Origin: Rhodoblastus acidophilus | GTDB taxonomy: Bacteria > Pseudomonadota > Alphaproteobacteria > Rhizobiales > Beijerinckiaceae | Assembly (NCBI RefSeq): GCF_009720655.1 | Contig: NZ_WNKS01000005.1 | Span: 1-64,000 of the forward strand | Direction: 5' to 3' | Length of the DNA stretch: 64,000 nucleotides | Part shown: positions 51,554 through 62,753 of the stretch, one piece after another | How positions within the stretch are numbered: position 1 is the first letter of the stretch | Layout of the letters: each line of letters begins with the position of its first letter | Made by a program: the position numbers and the translations under genes | The notes under the pieces: generated by a model | Told to the model about the DNA's origin: nothing | The model's database searches: none | Seen by the model: the letters and a program-made list of their open reading frames with translations, nothing else

Positions 51554-51829
51554 TCAGGCGAAGGCTTCGCCTGTGATCCCGCAGGTCTCCAGAAACTTGC
51601 GCACGTGGACCACGTCTTCCTTGCTCAGCGTGTGGTGGCGGTGGAGCGTGGTCTTCTTGCCGTGCAGCGTCACTTCGACCTTGTTGCCGCCCTTGGTTTC
51701 AAGCTCGCCCCCCAGCGCCGTCAGCGCATGTTCGGCGTCCTTGAAGTCGATGTTGTGGGCGATCGGATGCGAGAAGAAGGCGTGCAGGATTTTCTTGGCG
51801 TGTTGATGCACTTTAATAAATCTCCTCAT
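51554..51829 (-). CDS. HicA-like small protein without a HicB partner
   Basis: The 91-residue protein starting MRRFIKVHQHAKKILHAFF has a C-terminal pattern, GGELETKGGNKVEV then TLHRHHTLSKEDVVHVRKFLETCGI, that recalls the HicA dsRNA-binding-like fold with its basic and histidine strand and final helix. HicA toxins are mRNA interferases, but no HicB antitoxin gene is adjacent, so it may be a domesticated relative. A longer start adds 15 residues. Confidence 0.6.
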   Translation of the reverse strand: MRRFIKVHQHAKKILHAFFSHPIAHNIDFKDAEHALTALGGELETKGGNKVEVTLHGKKTTLHRHHTLSKEDVVHVRKFLETCGITGEAFA

Positions 51830-51905
51830 TGCGACGAACGCGGCCATGCTAGCGGGAAGCGCAAGAAAGTCCATGACGCAAGTCAGTTAAGGCAAATCGT
51901 CGCCG

Positions 51906-52643
51906 TCATTTCGAGGGGAGTCGCTGTCCCCGCCGCCGCGTCGCCACCATGTCCGCGACGATCGACAGCGCGATTTCCTCCGGCGTGACCGCGCCGATGT
52001 CGAGCCCGGCCGGCGAGCGGATCGTGTCCAGCACAGGTGGGGCGACGCCGGCGCGCGCCAGCGAGCGCTTCAGCGCCGCGAGGCGGCGGCGCGGCCCCAC
52101 CACGGCCAGATAGCGGGCGGGAAGGCGGGCCATGGCCGACAAGGCCGCCGCCTCACCCTCCCCCTGGATCGCGACGACGAGATAGAGATCGCCGCACAGG
52201 TCGTCCGGCGGTCGAAAACCGTTCACCAGACGGTCGGCTTCGGCGAAGCCGGCATGGCTATTTGCGGACGCGCAGACGGTGACGAAAAAGCCCAGGCGGC
52301 GCGCGAGATCGGCGAGGGCCACGGCGACCGGCGTCGCCCCGGAGATCACCAGCGTCGGGCGCGGCAGCAAGGGCTCGACGAGCAGGTCCACCGCGCCCGT
52401 CTTCATCCGTGTCCGCAGGAGCCGCGGCCGTCCGTCCTCCAGGGTTTTCTTCGCGGTTCGAAAAGCCTCGCGGGCCGCCGCGCCCGTCAGCCAGCCGGTA
52501 AACCCGTCCGCCGCGATGACGGCGCGCGCGCCCGCCGGCGCCGCCCGCGCCCGCACGGAGCGGACCACGGTCGCGACCGCCACCGCCTCGGCGTCGGATG
52601 TGACCGCGCCGACGAGATCGAGAATGTCCTTGGGAGCGCCCAT
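51906..52643 (-). CDS. XdhC/CoxF-like protein lacking the conserved cysteine
   Basis: The 245-residue protein has an XdhC-type N-terminal domain and a Rossmann-like C-terminal domain beginning PTLVISGATPVAVALADLA. XdhC proteins bind and sulfurate the molybdenum cofactor for xanthine-dehydrogenase-type enzymes. Where family members have a glycine-glycine-cysteine motif, this one has GWLTGAAAREAF, without cysteine. No molybdoenzyme is nearby. Function is uncertain. Confidence 0.8.
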   Translation of the reverse strand: MGAPKDILDLVGAVTSDAEAVAVATVVRSVRARAAPAGARAVIAADGFTGWLTGAAAREAFRTAKKTLEDGRPRLLRTRMKTGAVDLLVEPLLPRPTLVISGATPVAVALADLARRLGFFVTVCASANSHAGFAEADRLVNGFRPPDDLCGDLYLVVAIQGEGEAAALSAMARLPARYLAVVGPRRRLAALKRSLARAGVAPPVLDTIRSPAGLDIGAVTPEEIALSIVADMVATRRRGQRLPSK

Positions 52644-52714
52644 GGATTTGAAATGGGAACGGGGGCGTTGCGGCGCGAGTGTGACCGAATCATCAAAACT
52701 TCGTGATTGCTTGA

Positions 52715-54988
<2,274 letters not shown>

Positions 54989-54991
<3 letters not shown>

Positions 54992-55117
54992 TACGGTTTC
55001 CGCAAGATCGCTTCGCGATCCGCGCAAACGAAATCGCGCGGAAATCCTTCAGGCGAAGGGCGGATTTCCGCGCGAGCGGAATACGATTTCCGAACTCATC
55101 CTTCGGAAATCGTCTGA
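54989..55117 (+). repeat. Dispersed palindromic repeat, family A, full copy
   Basis: TGATACGGTTTCCGCAAGAT begins at the katG stop codon and the element runs about 129 bases to CGGAAATCGTCTGA, very close to the copy at 34922. Confidence 0.9.
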
Positions 55118-55438
55118 GCGGCGCCGCTTCGCCGCCTCAGATGAACAATTCTGTAACCCTCACCCTGAGGAGGCCCCGCGAGGGGCCGTCGCGAAGGGCG
55201 AGGGCGGTCCACGGGTTAGCCGAGCGCGCTCGCAAGAACACGGTCAAGCGGATTCCCGACTCGATTTTGCGCGCCTGTGGATGACGGGGATGCGGGCGCT
55301 GGCGTAACGATTCATTTTCCAATTTCGCCGTGCTCGTGCGAAAAGACCCTCCCGCCGGACAGAGCCGGCGCTCACAGCATTATAATTGCGCGATTCGCAC
55401 CGGGCGGCCTTCCGCTCGGGCAGAGGAGGTTTTTGCCG
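55118..55438. other. Intergenic region before dnaB
   Basis: This stretch of about 320 bases holds the family E repeat at 55153-55216 and then about 220 bases of unassigned sequence that should contain the dnaB promoter. Only the ribosome binding site GAGGAGG just before the dnaB start is clear. Confidence 0.5.
55153..55216. repeat. Dispersed repeat, family E copy 3
   Basis: TAACCCTCACCCTGAGGAGG, a hairpin in GCCCCGCGAGGGGC, and GAGGGCGGTCCACGG match the arms of the copies at 47213 and 58588. Confidence 0.75.
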
Positions 55439-56935
55439 ATGGCGGCGCTGGAAAAAGTCTACGATCGCGCTCTCGTGCCGGCCTCCGAGCAGAATTTCCG
55501 CACGCCGCCCGCCAATATCGAGGCCGAACAGGCCCTGCTCGGCGCCATCCTCGTCAACAACGACGCCTTCGACCGCGTCTCCGATTTTCTCAAACCCGAG
55601 CATTTTTCCGAAGACCTGCACCGTCGCATCTACGAAATCGCCGGCCAGCTGATCCGCGCGGGAAAACTCGCCACCCCGGTCACGCTCAAGACTTTCTTGG
55701 GGGATGTCGACCTCGGCGCCTCCATGACCGCGCCGCAATATCTCGCCCGCCTCGCGGCGGAAGCCACCACCATCATCAACGCCGTCGATTATGGCCACGC
55801 CATCCACGACCTCGCCGTGCGCCGCGAGCTGATTCGCATCGGCGAAGATGTGGTCAACACGGCTTACGAAGCCGATGTGGACGCCTCGCCGCGCATGCAG
55901 ATCGAGGAGGCCGAACGAAAACTCTACGCCATCGCCGAGACCGGGCGCTACGAGGGCGGTTTTCACAAATTCGCCGAGGCGCTCACCGCCGCCGTGGACA
56001 TGGCGGCCAAAGCCTGGGAGCGCGAGGGCGGACTGTCCGGCGTCTCCACCGGCATGCGCGATCTCGACCGGATGATGGGCGGCTTGCAGCCTTCGGACTT
56101 GATCATCGTCGCGGGCCGTCCCGGCATGGGCAAGACCGCGCTCGCCACCAACATCGCCTTCAACGTCGCCAAGGCCTATCGGGGACAAACCCATGACGAC
56201 GGCCGGGTCGAGACGGTGAATGGCGGCATTTGCGGCTTCTTCTCGCTGGAAATGTCGTCGGAACAGCTGGCCACCCGTATCATCGCCGAGCAGGCGCAGG
56301 TGCCCGGCTACAAGATCCGGCGCGGCGACATTACGGAAGGCGAGTTCCACCGCATATCCGGCGCCGCCCGCGACATGCAAAGCATCCCCTTCTACATCGA
56401 CCACACCGGCGGCATTTCCATCGCCCAGCTCACGGCGCGCGCCCGCCGCCTGAAGCGCCAGCGCGGCCTCGATCTTCTCGTCGTCGACTATCTGCAACTG
56501 CTGTCGGGCTCGAAATCGCGCAGCGACAATCGCGTGCAGGAGCTGACCGAGATCACCACGGGCATGAAGGCGCTGGCCAAGGAATTGAACGTGCCGATCA
56601 TCGCCCTGTCGCAATTGTCGCGTCAGGTGGAATCGCGCGACGACAAGCGGCCGCAACTCTCCGACCTGCGCGAATCCGGTTCGATCGAGCAGGACGCCGA
56701 CGTGGTCATTTTCGTCTATCGCGAGGAATATTATCTGAAGAACAAGCAGCCGCGCGAGGGCACGCCGGAATTCCAGCAATGGATGAGCGAAATGGAGCGC
56801 GCCCACGGCAAGGCGGAAGTGATCATCGGCAAACAGCGCCACGGACCCACCGGCACAGTGGAACTCGCGTTCGAAGGCGAATATACACGCTTCAGCGATC
56901 TGGCGACGGACGACCACCTGCCAGCGCATATGTGA
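55439..56935 (+). CDS. dnaB: Replicative DNA helicase
   Basis: The 498-residue hexameric helicase unwinds DNA ahead of the replisome. The N-terminal domain begins PPANIEAEQALLGAIL; Walker A is GRPGMGKT at 226-233, Walker B DLLVVDYLQL, and the later motif SDLRESGSIEQDADVV is complete. No intein is present. GAGGAGG lies nine bases before the ATG; longer in-frame starts have no family support. Confidence 0.97.
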   Translation: MAALEKVYDRALVPASEQNFRTPPANIEAEQALLGAILVNNDAFDRVSDFLKPEHFSEDLHRRIYEIAGQLIRAGKLATPVTLKTFLGDVDLGASMTAPQYLARLAAEATTIINAVDYGHAIHDLAVRRELIRIGEDVVNTAYEADVDASPRMQIEEAERKLYAIAETGRYEGGFHKFAEALTAAVDMAAKAWEREGGLSGVSTGMRDLDRMMGGLQPSDLIIVAGRPGMGKTALATNIAFNVAKAYRGQTHDDGRVETVNGGICGFFSLEMSSEQLATRIIAEQAQVPGYKIRRGDITEGEFHRISGAARDMQSIPFYIDHTGGISIAQLTARARRLKRQRGLDLLVVDYLQLLSGSKSRSDNRVQELTEITTGMKALAKELNVPIIALSQLSRQVESRDDKRPQLSDLRESGSIEQDADVVIFVYREEYYLKNKQPREGTPEFQQWMSEMERAHGKAEVIIGKQRHGPTGTVELAFEGEYTRFSDLATDDHLPAHM

Positions 56936-56947
56936 GGTCTTTTTATC

Positions 56948-58075
56948 ATGCCTGAACCCGCCCTTCCCGCCGATCCTCATGAGGACCGGGAAAAGAGTCA
57001 GGCGATTCTCACCATCGACCTCGACGCGCTCGCCGACAATTGGCGCCTGCTGAAGGGCCGCGCGCGGGGAGCGGAATGCGCGGCCGTGGTCAAGGCCGAC
57101 GCCTATGGACTCGGCATAGCGCCAGCCGCCAAAAAGCTGTTTTCGACCGGCTGCAAGACGTTTTTCGTCGCCCATCTCGCCGAGGCCGAATGTCTCCGCG
57201 AGATCGTCCCGGAAGCGCGGATTTTCGCGCTCAACGGCCTGCCGCCCGGCGCCTCCGCCCTTTTTGCGCGCGCAAACTTGGTTCCCGTGCTCGGGTCGCT
57301 CCCGGAACTGGAGGAATGGGCGGCTTTTTGCCGCGCCGACGGTCACAAACATGGCGCCGCCCTGCACATCGACACGGGCATGAACCGCCTCGGCCTCACA
57401 CCCCCGGATTTCCCGCGCGCGCTGGAATTGATCGAGCAGTTCGCGCCGGCGCTGATCATGACCCATTTCGTTTCCGCCGAAGACCATTCCGCGCCGCGCA
57501 ACCGCGCGCAGATCGAGCGGTTCGAGCGGGCTTGCGGGCTGTTCCCGCCGATGCGCGCGAGCCTGTGCAATTCGTCCGGCATGTTCCTGGAAGAAGCCCC
57601 CGTCTTCGACCTCACCCGCCCCGGCTACGCCCTCTATGGCGGCAATCCCACGCCGGGCAGCGACAATCCCATGCGCAGCGTGGTGTCGCTCGACGCCGTC
57701 ATCCTGCAAGTCCGCGACGTCCGCGCCGGCGAAACGGCGGGCTACGGCGCGCGCTGGACCGCGCATTCGCGCCGGCGCCTCGCCACCATCGGCCTCGGCT
57801 ATGCCGACGGTTTTCCGCGCTCCGCCTCGTGCGGCGCGATCGGCGCGGAGGTGTTCGCCGGCGGGACCTATTGCCCGGTGGTCGGACGCATTTCGATGGA
57901 CCTGAGCATCGTCGACATCACCGACGCCAAGCCCCTTAAGCGCGGCGACCGCGTGGAAGTTCTGGGCGACAATATTTCGGTGGACGACCTCGGCGCCTGG
58001 GCCGGAACCATCGGCTACGAGGTTTTGACGAACCTCGGGCGGCGGTATCGGCGAGTTTATCAGGGCGAGGCGTGA
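56948..58075 (+). CDS. alr: Alanine racemase
   Basis: The 375-residue PLP enzyme makes D-alanine for peptidoglycan. The PLP lysine is Lys49 in AAVVKADAYGLG, and the second base lies in GYGARWTA. It starts 12 bases after dnaB, in the usual rplI-dnaB-alr-radA order. Confidence 0.96.
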   Translation: MPEPALPADPHEDREKSQAILTIDLDALADNWRLLKGRARGAECAAVVKADAYGLGIAPAAKKLFSTGCKTFFVAHLAEAECLREIVPEARIFALNGLPPGASALFARANLVPVLGSLPELEEWAAFCRADGHKHGAALHIDTGMNRLGLTPPDFPRALELIEQFAPALIMTHFVSAEDHSAPRNRAQIERFERACGLFPPMRASLCNSSGMFLEEAPVFDLTRPGYALYGGNPTPGSDNPMRSVVSLDAVILQVRDVRAGETAGYGARWTAHSRRRLATIGLGYADGFPRSASCGAIGAEVFAGGTYCPVVGRISMDLSIVDITDAKPLKRGDRVEVLGDNISVDDLGAWAGTIGYEVLTNLGRRYRRVYQGEA

Positions 58076-58182
58076 GCCCGCGAATTTGGCCCGTCAGCGC
58101 CGGCCAACCGGACCGCGACACAGCCCGGCGCGGTTTTTGTCAAAAGTGAAAATGCGAAACACACCATATTTTGTTCTTGTTA

Positions 58183-58198
58183 TGTTCCACGTGAAACA
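58183..58198. promoter_or_regulatory. parS site, ParB-binding
   Basis: TGTTCCACGTGAAACA matches the consensus TGTTNCACGTGAAACA exactly. The left flank TTGTTCTTGTTA is shared with the site at 35393 in inverted orientation. Confidence 0.9.
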
Positions 58199-58440
58199 TT
58201 TTTGACCTCCCTCCCCCCGCAAACCCCGGAAAACCGGGGTTTTGCGAGCAAGACCCCAAAATCCGCGCCAAAACCGCGTCCCAACATCCTGTACGCAACC
58301 TTTTGGTTGCACGCATGAAAATCGACGTTTTTGAGCACAAATTCGCGCGAATTTCGCGGAATTTTCACAAAAAACGCAGGTTTTGGCGGAATGCGCCACA
58401 ACCATAGATAGAATTTTGATCAAGCCCGCCGGGCGCCACC

Positions 58441-58568
58441 TCATACGGCTTCCGAAGGATCAGTTCGGAAATCGTATTCCGCTCGCGCGGAAATCCGCCC
58501 TTCGCCTGGAGGATTTCCGCGCGATTTCGTTTTCGCGGATCGCGAAGCGATCTTGCGAAAACCGTATA
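58441..58568 (-). repeat. Dispersed palindromic repeat, family A, full copy
   Basis: Read on the minus strand it runs TATACGGTTTTCGCAAGATC to GCCGTATGA over about 128 bases and matches the copies at 34922 and 54989. This copy does not touch a gene. Confidence 0.9.
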
Positions 58569-58587
58569 ACAAGCTGCTGAAAAACCC

Positions 58588-58723
58588 GTGGACCAACCCT
58601 TCGAGGCGCCCGCCAAGGCGGGCTCCTCAGGGTGAGGGCTACGCGATGATTTTATATAGCGAAAATCCCTCATGGTTAGGAGGCCGCGAAGCAGCCTGCT
58701 GAGCCTGTCGAAGCATCGAACCA
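58588..58723. repeat. Dispersed repeat, family E copy 4
   Basis: ACCCTTCGAGGCGCCCGCC with GGCGGGCTCCTCAGGGTGAG forms a hairpin, and an inverted half follows (CCCTCATGGTTAGGAGGCCG). It matches the layout of the copy at 47213. Confidence 0.8.
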
Positions 58724-58825
58724 TGGTTCTCGGAACGGGACTTTTTCAGCGGCCGCCTGACGCCGCTGGACATTTGCGCGCCCTCATGTTCTAGAAACGT
58801 TCCATCCAAGACCCCGGACCCTCCC

Positions 58826-60232
58826 TTGGCCAAATCCCGCACCTCCTTCATTTGCCAGGCCTGCGGCGCGGTGTTTCCGCGCTGGCAGGGCAAGTGCGAG
58901 GCCTGCGGTGAATGGAACACGCTGCACGAGGAAGCCCCCACCGCCGGAATCGGCGCGCTCGCGGCGCGCGGCGCGAAAAAGGGGCGAATTTTCGCGCTCG
59001 AAGGGCTGTCCGGCGAATCCAAGCCCGCGCCGCGCGTCCTGTCGGGCCTGGCGGAGCTGGACCGCGTCACCGGCGGCGGTTTTGTCCCCGGCTCCGTGCT
59101 CCTGATCGGCGGCGAGCCGGGCATAGGAAAGTCCACCCTGCTGATTCAAGCCTGCGCCGCCCTGGCGCGAAAAGGCGAACGGGTCGTCTATATTTCGGGC
59201 GAAGAGGCCGCCGCCCAGGTGCGGCTGCGGGCGGAACGGCTCGGCCTGAGCGACGCGGCGGTGGAACTGGCGGCCGAAACCTCGGTCGAGGACATCATCG
59301 CCACGCTCTCCGCTGGAAGGCGCCCCGCCCTCGTCGTGATCGACTCGATCCAGACCATGTGGACCGAGACGGCCGACGCCACCGCCGGCACGGTCACCCA
59401 GGTGCGCGGCGCGGCCCAGGCCCTCATCCGATTTGCAAAACTGTCCGGCGCCTGCGTCATCCTGGTCGGCCATGTCACCAAGGACGGCCAGATCGCCGGC
59501 CCCCGCGTGGTCGAGCACATGGTCGACGCGGTCGCCTCGTTCGAGGGCGACGGCTCCCACCATTTTCGCATCCTGCGCAATGTCAAAAACCGATTCGGCC
59601 CCACCGACGAAATCGGCGTGTTCGAAATGACCGGCGGCGGCCTCACCGAAGTCGCGAATCCTTCCGCCCTGTTTCTGGCGGGCCGCGACGGCTCGGCGGC
59701 GGGCGCGGCGGTGTTCGCCGGCATGGAGGGGACGCGGCCCGTCCTGGTGGAAATCCAGGCCCTGGTCGCGCCGAGCGCGCTCGGCACGCCGCGCCGGGCT
59801 GTCGTGGGCTGGGACCCAAGCCGCCTGTCCATGCTGGTGGCGGTCCTCGAAACGCATGGCCGCGTCAAACTCGGGCAGCACGACATCTATCTCAATGTCG
59901 CCGGCGGCATGAAGATTGCCGAACCCGCGGCCGATCTCGCGGCCGCCGCCGCGCTGGTGTCGTCGCTGGTCGGCGCCGTCCTGCCGCAGAACATGGTGTT
60001 TTTCGGCGAGGTCGGGCTGTCCGGCGCCGTGCGCCCGGTGCCGCACGCCGGCCTGAGACTGAAGGAAGCCTCGAAACTCGGCTTTTCCCGCGCCGTGGCG
60101 CCGCAAGGGGCCAGCGACAAGAGCGAAAAGCCCGCCGGCATGGGCCTGACCGCGATTCGCCACATTGGCGAGGCCATCGCCGACATCGCCGCCCTCGGAC
60201 GCCGGTCGCCCCCGGAGCGCAAGCCAAGCTGA
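58826..60232 (+). CDS. radA: DNA repair protein RadA
   Basis: The 468-residue RecA-like helicase promotes branch migration in recombination. A zinc finger with Cys10, Cys13, Cys24 and Cys27 opens the protein, Walker A is GGEPGIGKST at about 95-104, the RadA signature KNRFGPTDEIG follows, and the C-terminus is Lon-protease-like. The start is TTG, as the zinc finger begins only nine residues later. Confidence 0.96.
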   Translation: MAKSRTSFICQACGAVFPRWQGKCEACGEWNTLHEEAPTAGIGALAARGAKKGRIFALEGLSGESKPAPRVLSGLAELDRVTGGGFVPGSVLLIGGEPGIGKSTLLIQACAALARKGERVVYISGEEAAAQVRLRAERLGLSDAAVELAAETSVEDIIATLSAGRRPALVVIDSIQTMWTETADATAGTVTQVRGAAQALIRFAKLSGACVILVGHVTKDGQIAGPRVVEHMVDAVASFEGDGSHHFRILRNVKNRFGPTDEIGVFEMTGGGLTEVANPSALFLAGRDGSAAGAAVFAGMEGTRPVLVEIQALVAPSALGTPRRAVVGWDPSRLSMLVAVLETHGRVKLGQHDIYLNVAGGMKIAEPAADLAAAAALVSSLVGAVLPQNMVFFGEVGLSGAVRPVPHAGLRLKEASKLGFSRAVAPQGASDKSEKPAGMGLTAIRHIGEAIADIAALGRRSPPERKPS

Positions 60233-60417
60233 ATTTTTTCAAGGCCAAACTCCTTTCGTTAACCAGGACCGGCGGGTGATCGCTCCAAAAATCAGCGTCC
60301 TGTCGCTGATGCCGCGCACAGACGGTTACCGCAACTGTTCAGACTCCGTAACTCTGCGTAATCATCTGGAGGATATTTCGGTCTATCCCAAAGGAAACCT
60401 AGGAAGGGATAGTCCAA

Positions 60418-61626
60418 ATGTCTTTGACCATCGTACACAAATGGATCGTCCGTCTGGCCAGGGACCGCAAGGCGTCGGTGGCGATCACCTTTGCATTCGC
60501 CGTGGTTCCCATTCTCACGCTGATGAGCGCGGCGGTGGATTACGGGCGCGCCCTGAAGGCCAAGAGCGCGTTGCAGACGTCCCTCGACAGCGCCGCCATG
60601 ATGGCGCTCCAGACCAACACCACAAAGGCGTCGGCGAATTTCCTCGCCAATGCGTCGTCGATTGGCCTCACCCTCGCCAGCGGCTCCCCGTCCTTCACCA
60701 GCAATGCCGACGGCAGCGTCACCGTGACGGCGCAAGCCTCGATGTCGACGGGCCTGTTGTCGCTGATCGGGGTTCCGTCCATCCCCCTGAGCCTGACCTC
60801 GTCGGCGAAGATGACGCATCCGCTGACGCCCCACACCATCACCTATCAGTTCCAGTACGCGAAGGGCTGGTATTACAAGGTGGTCACCCTTTACATTCAG
60901 CAGACCAGCGGCAGCGCGACGCTCCCGCTCGCCACCTGGACCTACAAGGCCTACAATGACGGCGGCGACGGCACGTCGGCCACGGGGAACAGTCATGCCG
61001 CCATTCCCAAAGTGATCGACAATGTGCCGTATTTCTGGAGCTCGACGGCCACCCAGCCCACGGACACCGGCATCGGCATCACCACCACGGCTTGGAACAC
61101 GGCCAACCTGACCACGATCGGCGCGACGCTCGACGCCGCCAACAGCAAGATCACCTTCAACCAGACCTACTACAATCTTTACCTGACCATGCAGATCGTC
61201 AATTCGCGTTGCGCGCCCGGCCAGACCTACAGCGCGGCCAACGTCACGGCGTCTGATGACCACGAGCAGAAGTTCGAGGCCGTTTACAAAAAGACATGGA
61301 CCAACACGAAGCTGAATGAAAACATCGCCTGCTCCGGCACGGCCAACACCAGCTGGTCGACGACGGTTTCCACCAACAGCAAGACCAATTCGAACTGGCT
61401 CTACATCAATGGCGAGCAGCAGCCCGCCAACACCATCCTCGGCTTGGCCAACGCCTTCCCCTGCCCCAGCGGCGTGTCGGACAACACGCCCGTGACCAAC
61501 AATTACGAATGGGAAGACTCCAACACCAGCACGACCGGCACCCGCGACTTCTTCTTCAGCCTCACCACCACATGCACCACGAACCAGTGGAGCAATGCGC
61601 CAAACATCCCGAAGCTCATCCGCTGA
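60418..61626 (+). CDS. Orphan TadG-like pilus assembly protein
   Basis: The 402-residue protein has a TadG/TadE-like N-terminus: a charged start, RDRKASVAITFAFAVVPILT and a membrane helix at about residues 22-42, then DYGRALKAKSALQTSLDSAA. The rest is Thr/Ser/Asn-rich, predicted extracytoplasmic, with several cysteines. GGAAGGGA lies before the ATG. Codon use is less GC-biased than its neighbours, and no other tad gene is nearby, so recent acquisition is likely. Confidence 0.85.
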   Translation: MSLTIVHKWIVRLARDRKASVAITFAFAVVPILTLMSAAVDYGRALKAKSALQTSLDSAAMMALQTNTTKASANFLANASSIGLTLASGSPSFTSNADGSVTVTAQASMSTGLLSLIGVPSIPLSLTSSAKMTHPLTPHTITYQFQYAKGWYYKVVTLYIQQTSGSATLPLATWTYKAYNDGGDGTSATGNSHAAIPKVIDNVPYFWSSTATQPTDTGIGITTTAWNTANLTTIGATLDAANSKITFNQTYYNLYLTMQIVNSRCAPGQTYSAANVTASDDHEQKFEAVYKKTWTNTKLNENIACSGTANTSWSTTVSTNSKTNSNWLYINGEQQPANTILGLANAFPCPSGVSDNTPVTNNYEWEDSNTSTTGTRDFFFSLTTTCTTNQWSNAPNIPKLIR

Positions 61627-61783
61627 ACGGGCCGGATCACGGCGCGCGCGCGGACGCCGTTTGCGCCCGCGCGCCAAAATTCCGGCCTCGCGGTCCTCGA
61701 GTCGACGGCGCGTTGCGGTTTGGTTATAAGCGGCCCGCGCGCGTTGGCGCGCGGATTCGTGATTTTCCCAGCCTGAGGCGACA

Positions 61784-62479
61784 ATGCCGTCCTATCTCGA
61801 CCTGATCGTTCTGGCCGTCATCGTGGTATCGGCTTTTCTCGCCATGCTGCGCGGATTTACGCGAGAGGTGATGGCGATCCTGTCCTGGGGCGCGGCGGCG
61901 GCGGCGGCGATCTATTTCTATCCGCTGCTCATGCCGAAACTCGCGGATGCGGCCTCGCCGATCTTCGTCGCCAAGGAGGCGCTGCGGCCCTATATCGCGG
62001 GCGCCGCCATCTTCTTCATCACGCTGATCCTGGTGTCGATTGTCACCATCCGCATTTCCGACGCCATTCTCGATTCCAAGATCGGCGCGCTCGACCGCTC
62101 CCTCGGCTTCCTGTTCGGGCTGGCGCGCGGGCTGCTGTTGTGCGCCATCGCCTTCATCTTCCTCAACTGGCTCGCGCCCGACGCGGTGAACGGCACGGAC
62201 AAGAGCGGGAAAAAGGACTGGCTCGCCAATTCGAAAAGCCTGCCGCTGCTCAAGACCGCCAGCGCCCAGTTGCTCGCCCTGCTGCCTGACGATCCCGACG
62301 GCCTGATCAGCAAGCTCAAGAAGTCCAAGCCCGGGGCGGACGAGGCGCCGCCCCAGGACGCCGAAAGCGAGCCGAAGGACGCGCCCGTCACGCCCTCGCC
62401 GGTCAAGCCCGAACCGCCCAAGGCCAAGCCCGACGCCGGCGACAAGACCAAGCTCGACCAGCTTATGCGCGGCCGTTGA
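61784..62479 (+). CDS. cvpA: CvpA family membrane protein
   Basis: The 231-residue protein has four membrane segments in its first 125 residues, the CvpA/colicin V production fold, and a Pro/Lys-rich cytoplasmic tail. Its stop codon lies inside the first unit of a 20-base tandem repeat. It precedes purF, as in many bacteria; its cellular role is poorly known. Confidence 0.92.
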   Translation: MPSYLDLIVLAVIVVSAFLAMLRGFTREVMAILSWGAAAAAAIYFYPLLMPKLADAASPIFVAKEALRPYIAGAAIFFITLILVSIVTIRISDAILDSKIGALDRSLGFLFGLARGLLLCAIAFIFLNWLAPDAVNGTDKSGKKDWLANSKSLPLLKTASAQLLALLPDDPDGLISKLKKSKPGADEAPPQDAESEPKDAPVTPSPVKPEPPKAKPDAGDKTKLDQLMRGR

Positions 62480-62588
62480 TCTTGGCCGCACGCCGTTGAT
62501 CTTGGCCGCACGCCGTTGATCTTGGCCGCACGCCGTTGATCTTGGCCGCACGCCGATGTCTCGGCCGCACGCCGATGTCTCGGCCGCA
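62471..62588. repeat. Tandem repeat between cvpA and purF
   Basis: Four 20-base units of CGCCGTTGATCTTGGCCGCA (the first starts GG) are followed by two 19-base units CGCCGATGTCTCGGCCGCA. The array begins in the last cvpA codons. The number of units may vary between strains. Confidence 0.97.
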
Positions 62589-62753
62589 TTCAGGGCGACT
62601 GTTGGGGATGAATTTTTTGTGACCCCTTCCTATTTCGCCCTTGGCGGTTTATTGACCTCTCGAACTTAAACCCGGGCTCGTTTGAGGCGCGTCGCCGCGC
62701 TTCTGAACCCAATTCGCGCGCTGACACGACCGGCGCGCGTCGGGAGCGCCGTC

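Larger units (their letters stand above)
58076..58825. other. Long intergenic region with parS module 2 and repeats
   Basis: About 750 bases between alr and radA. It contains GTCAAAAGTGAAAATG (58139-58154), a parS site (58183-58198), a small hairpin GCAACC/GGTTGC (58295-58310), AT-rich sequence to 58390, a full family A repeat and a family E repeat. No gene is evident. Confidence 0.8.

Noticed and set aside
55244-57766. An 840-codon minus-strand frame opposite dnaB and alr
   Set aside because: Low-complexity shadow of two certain genes. Similar shadows opposite parC, rsh and katG were rejected for the same reason.
62471-62588. CRISPR array
   Set aside because: Units are directly adjacent without spacers, so it is a simple tandem repeat.
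62589-62753. Purine riboswitch before purF
   Set aside because: I could not find the conserved junction elements of a purine aptamer in the leader.
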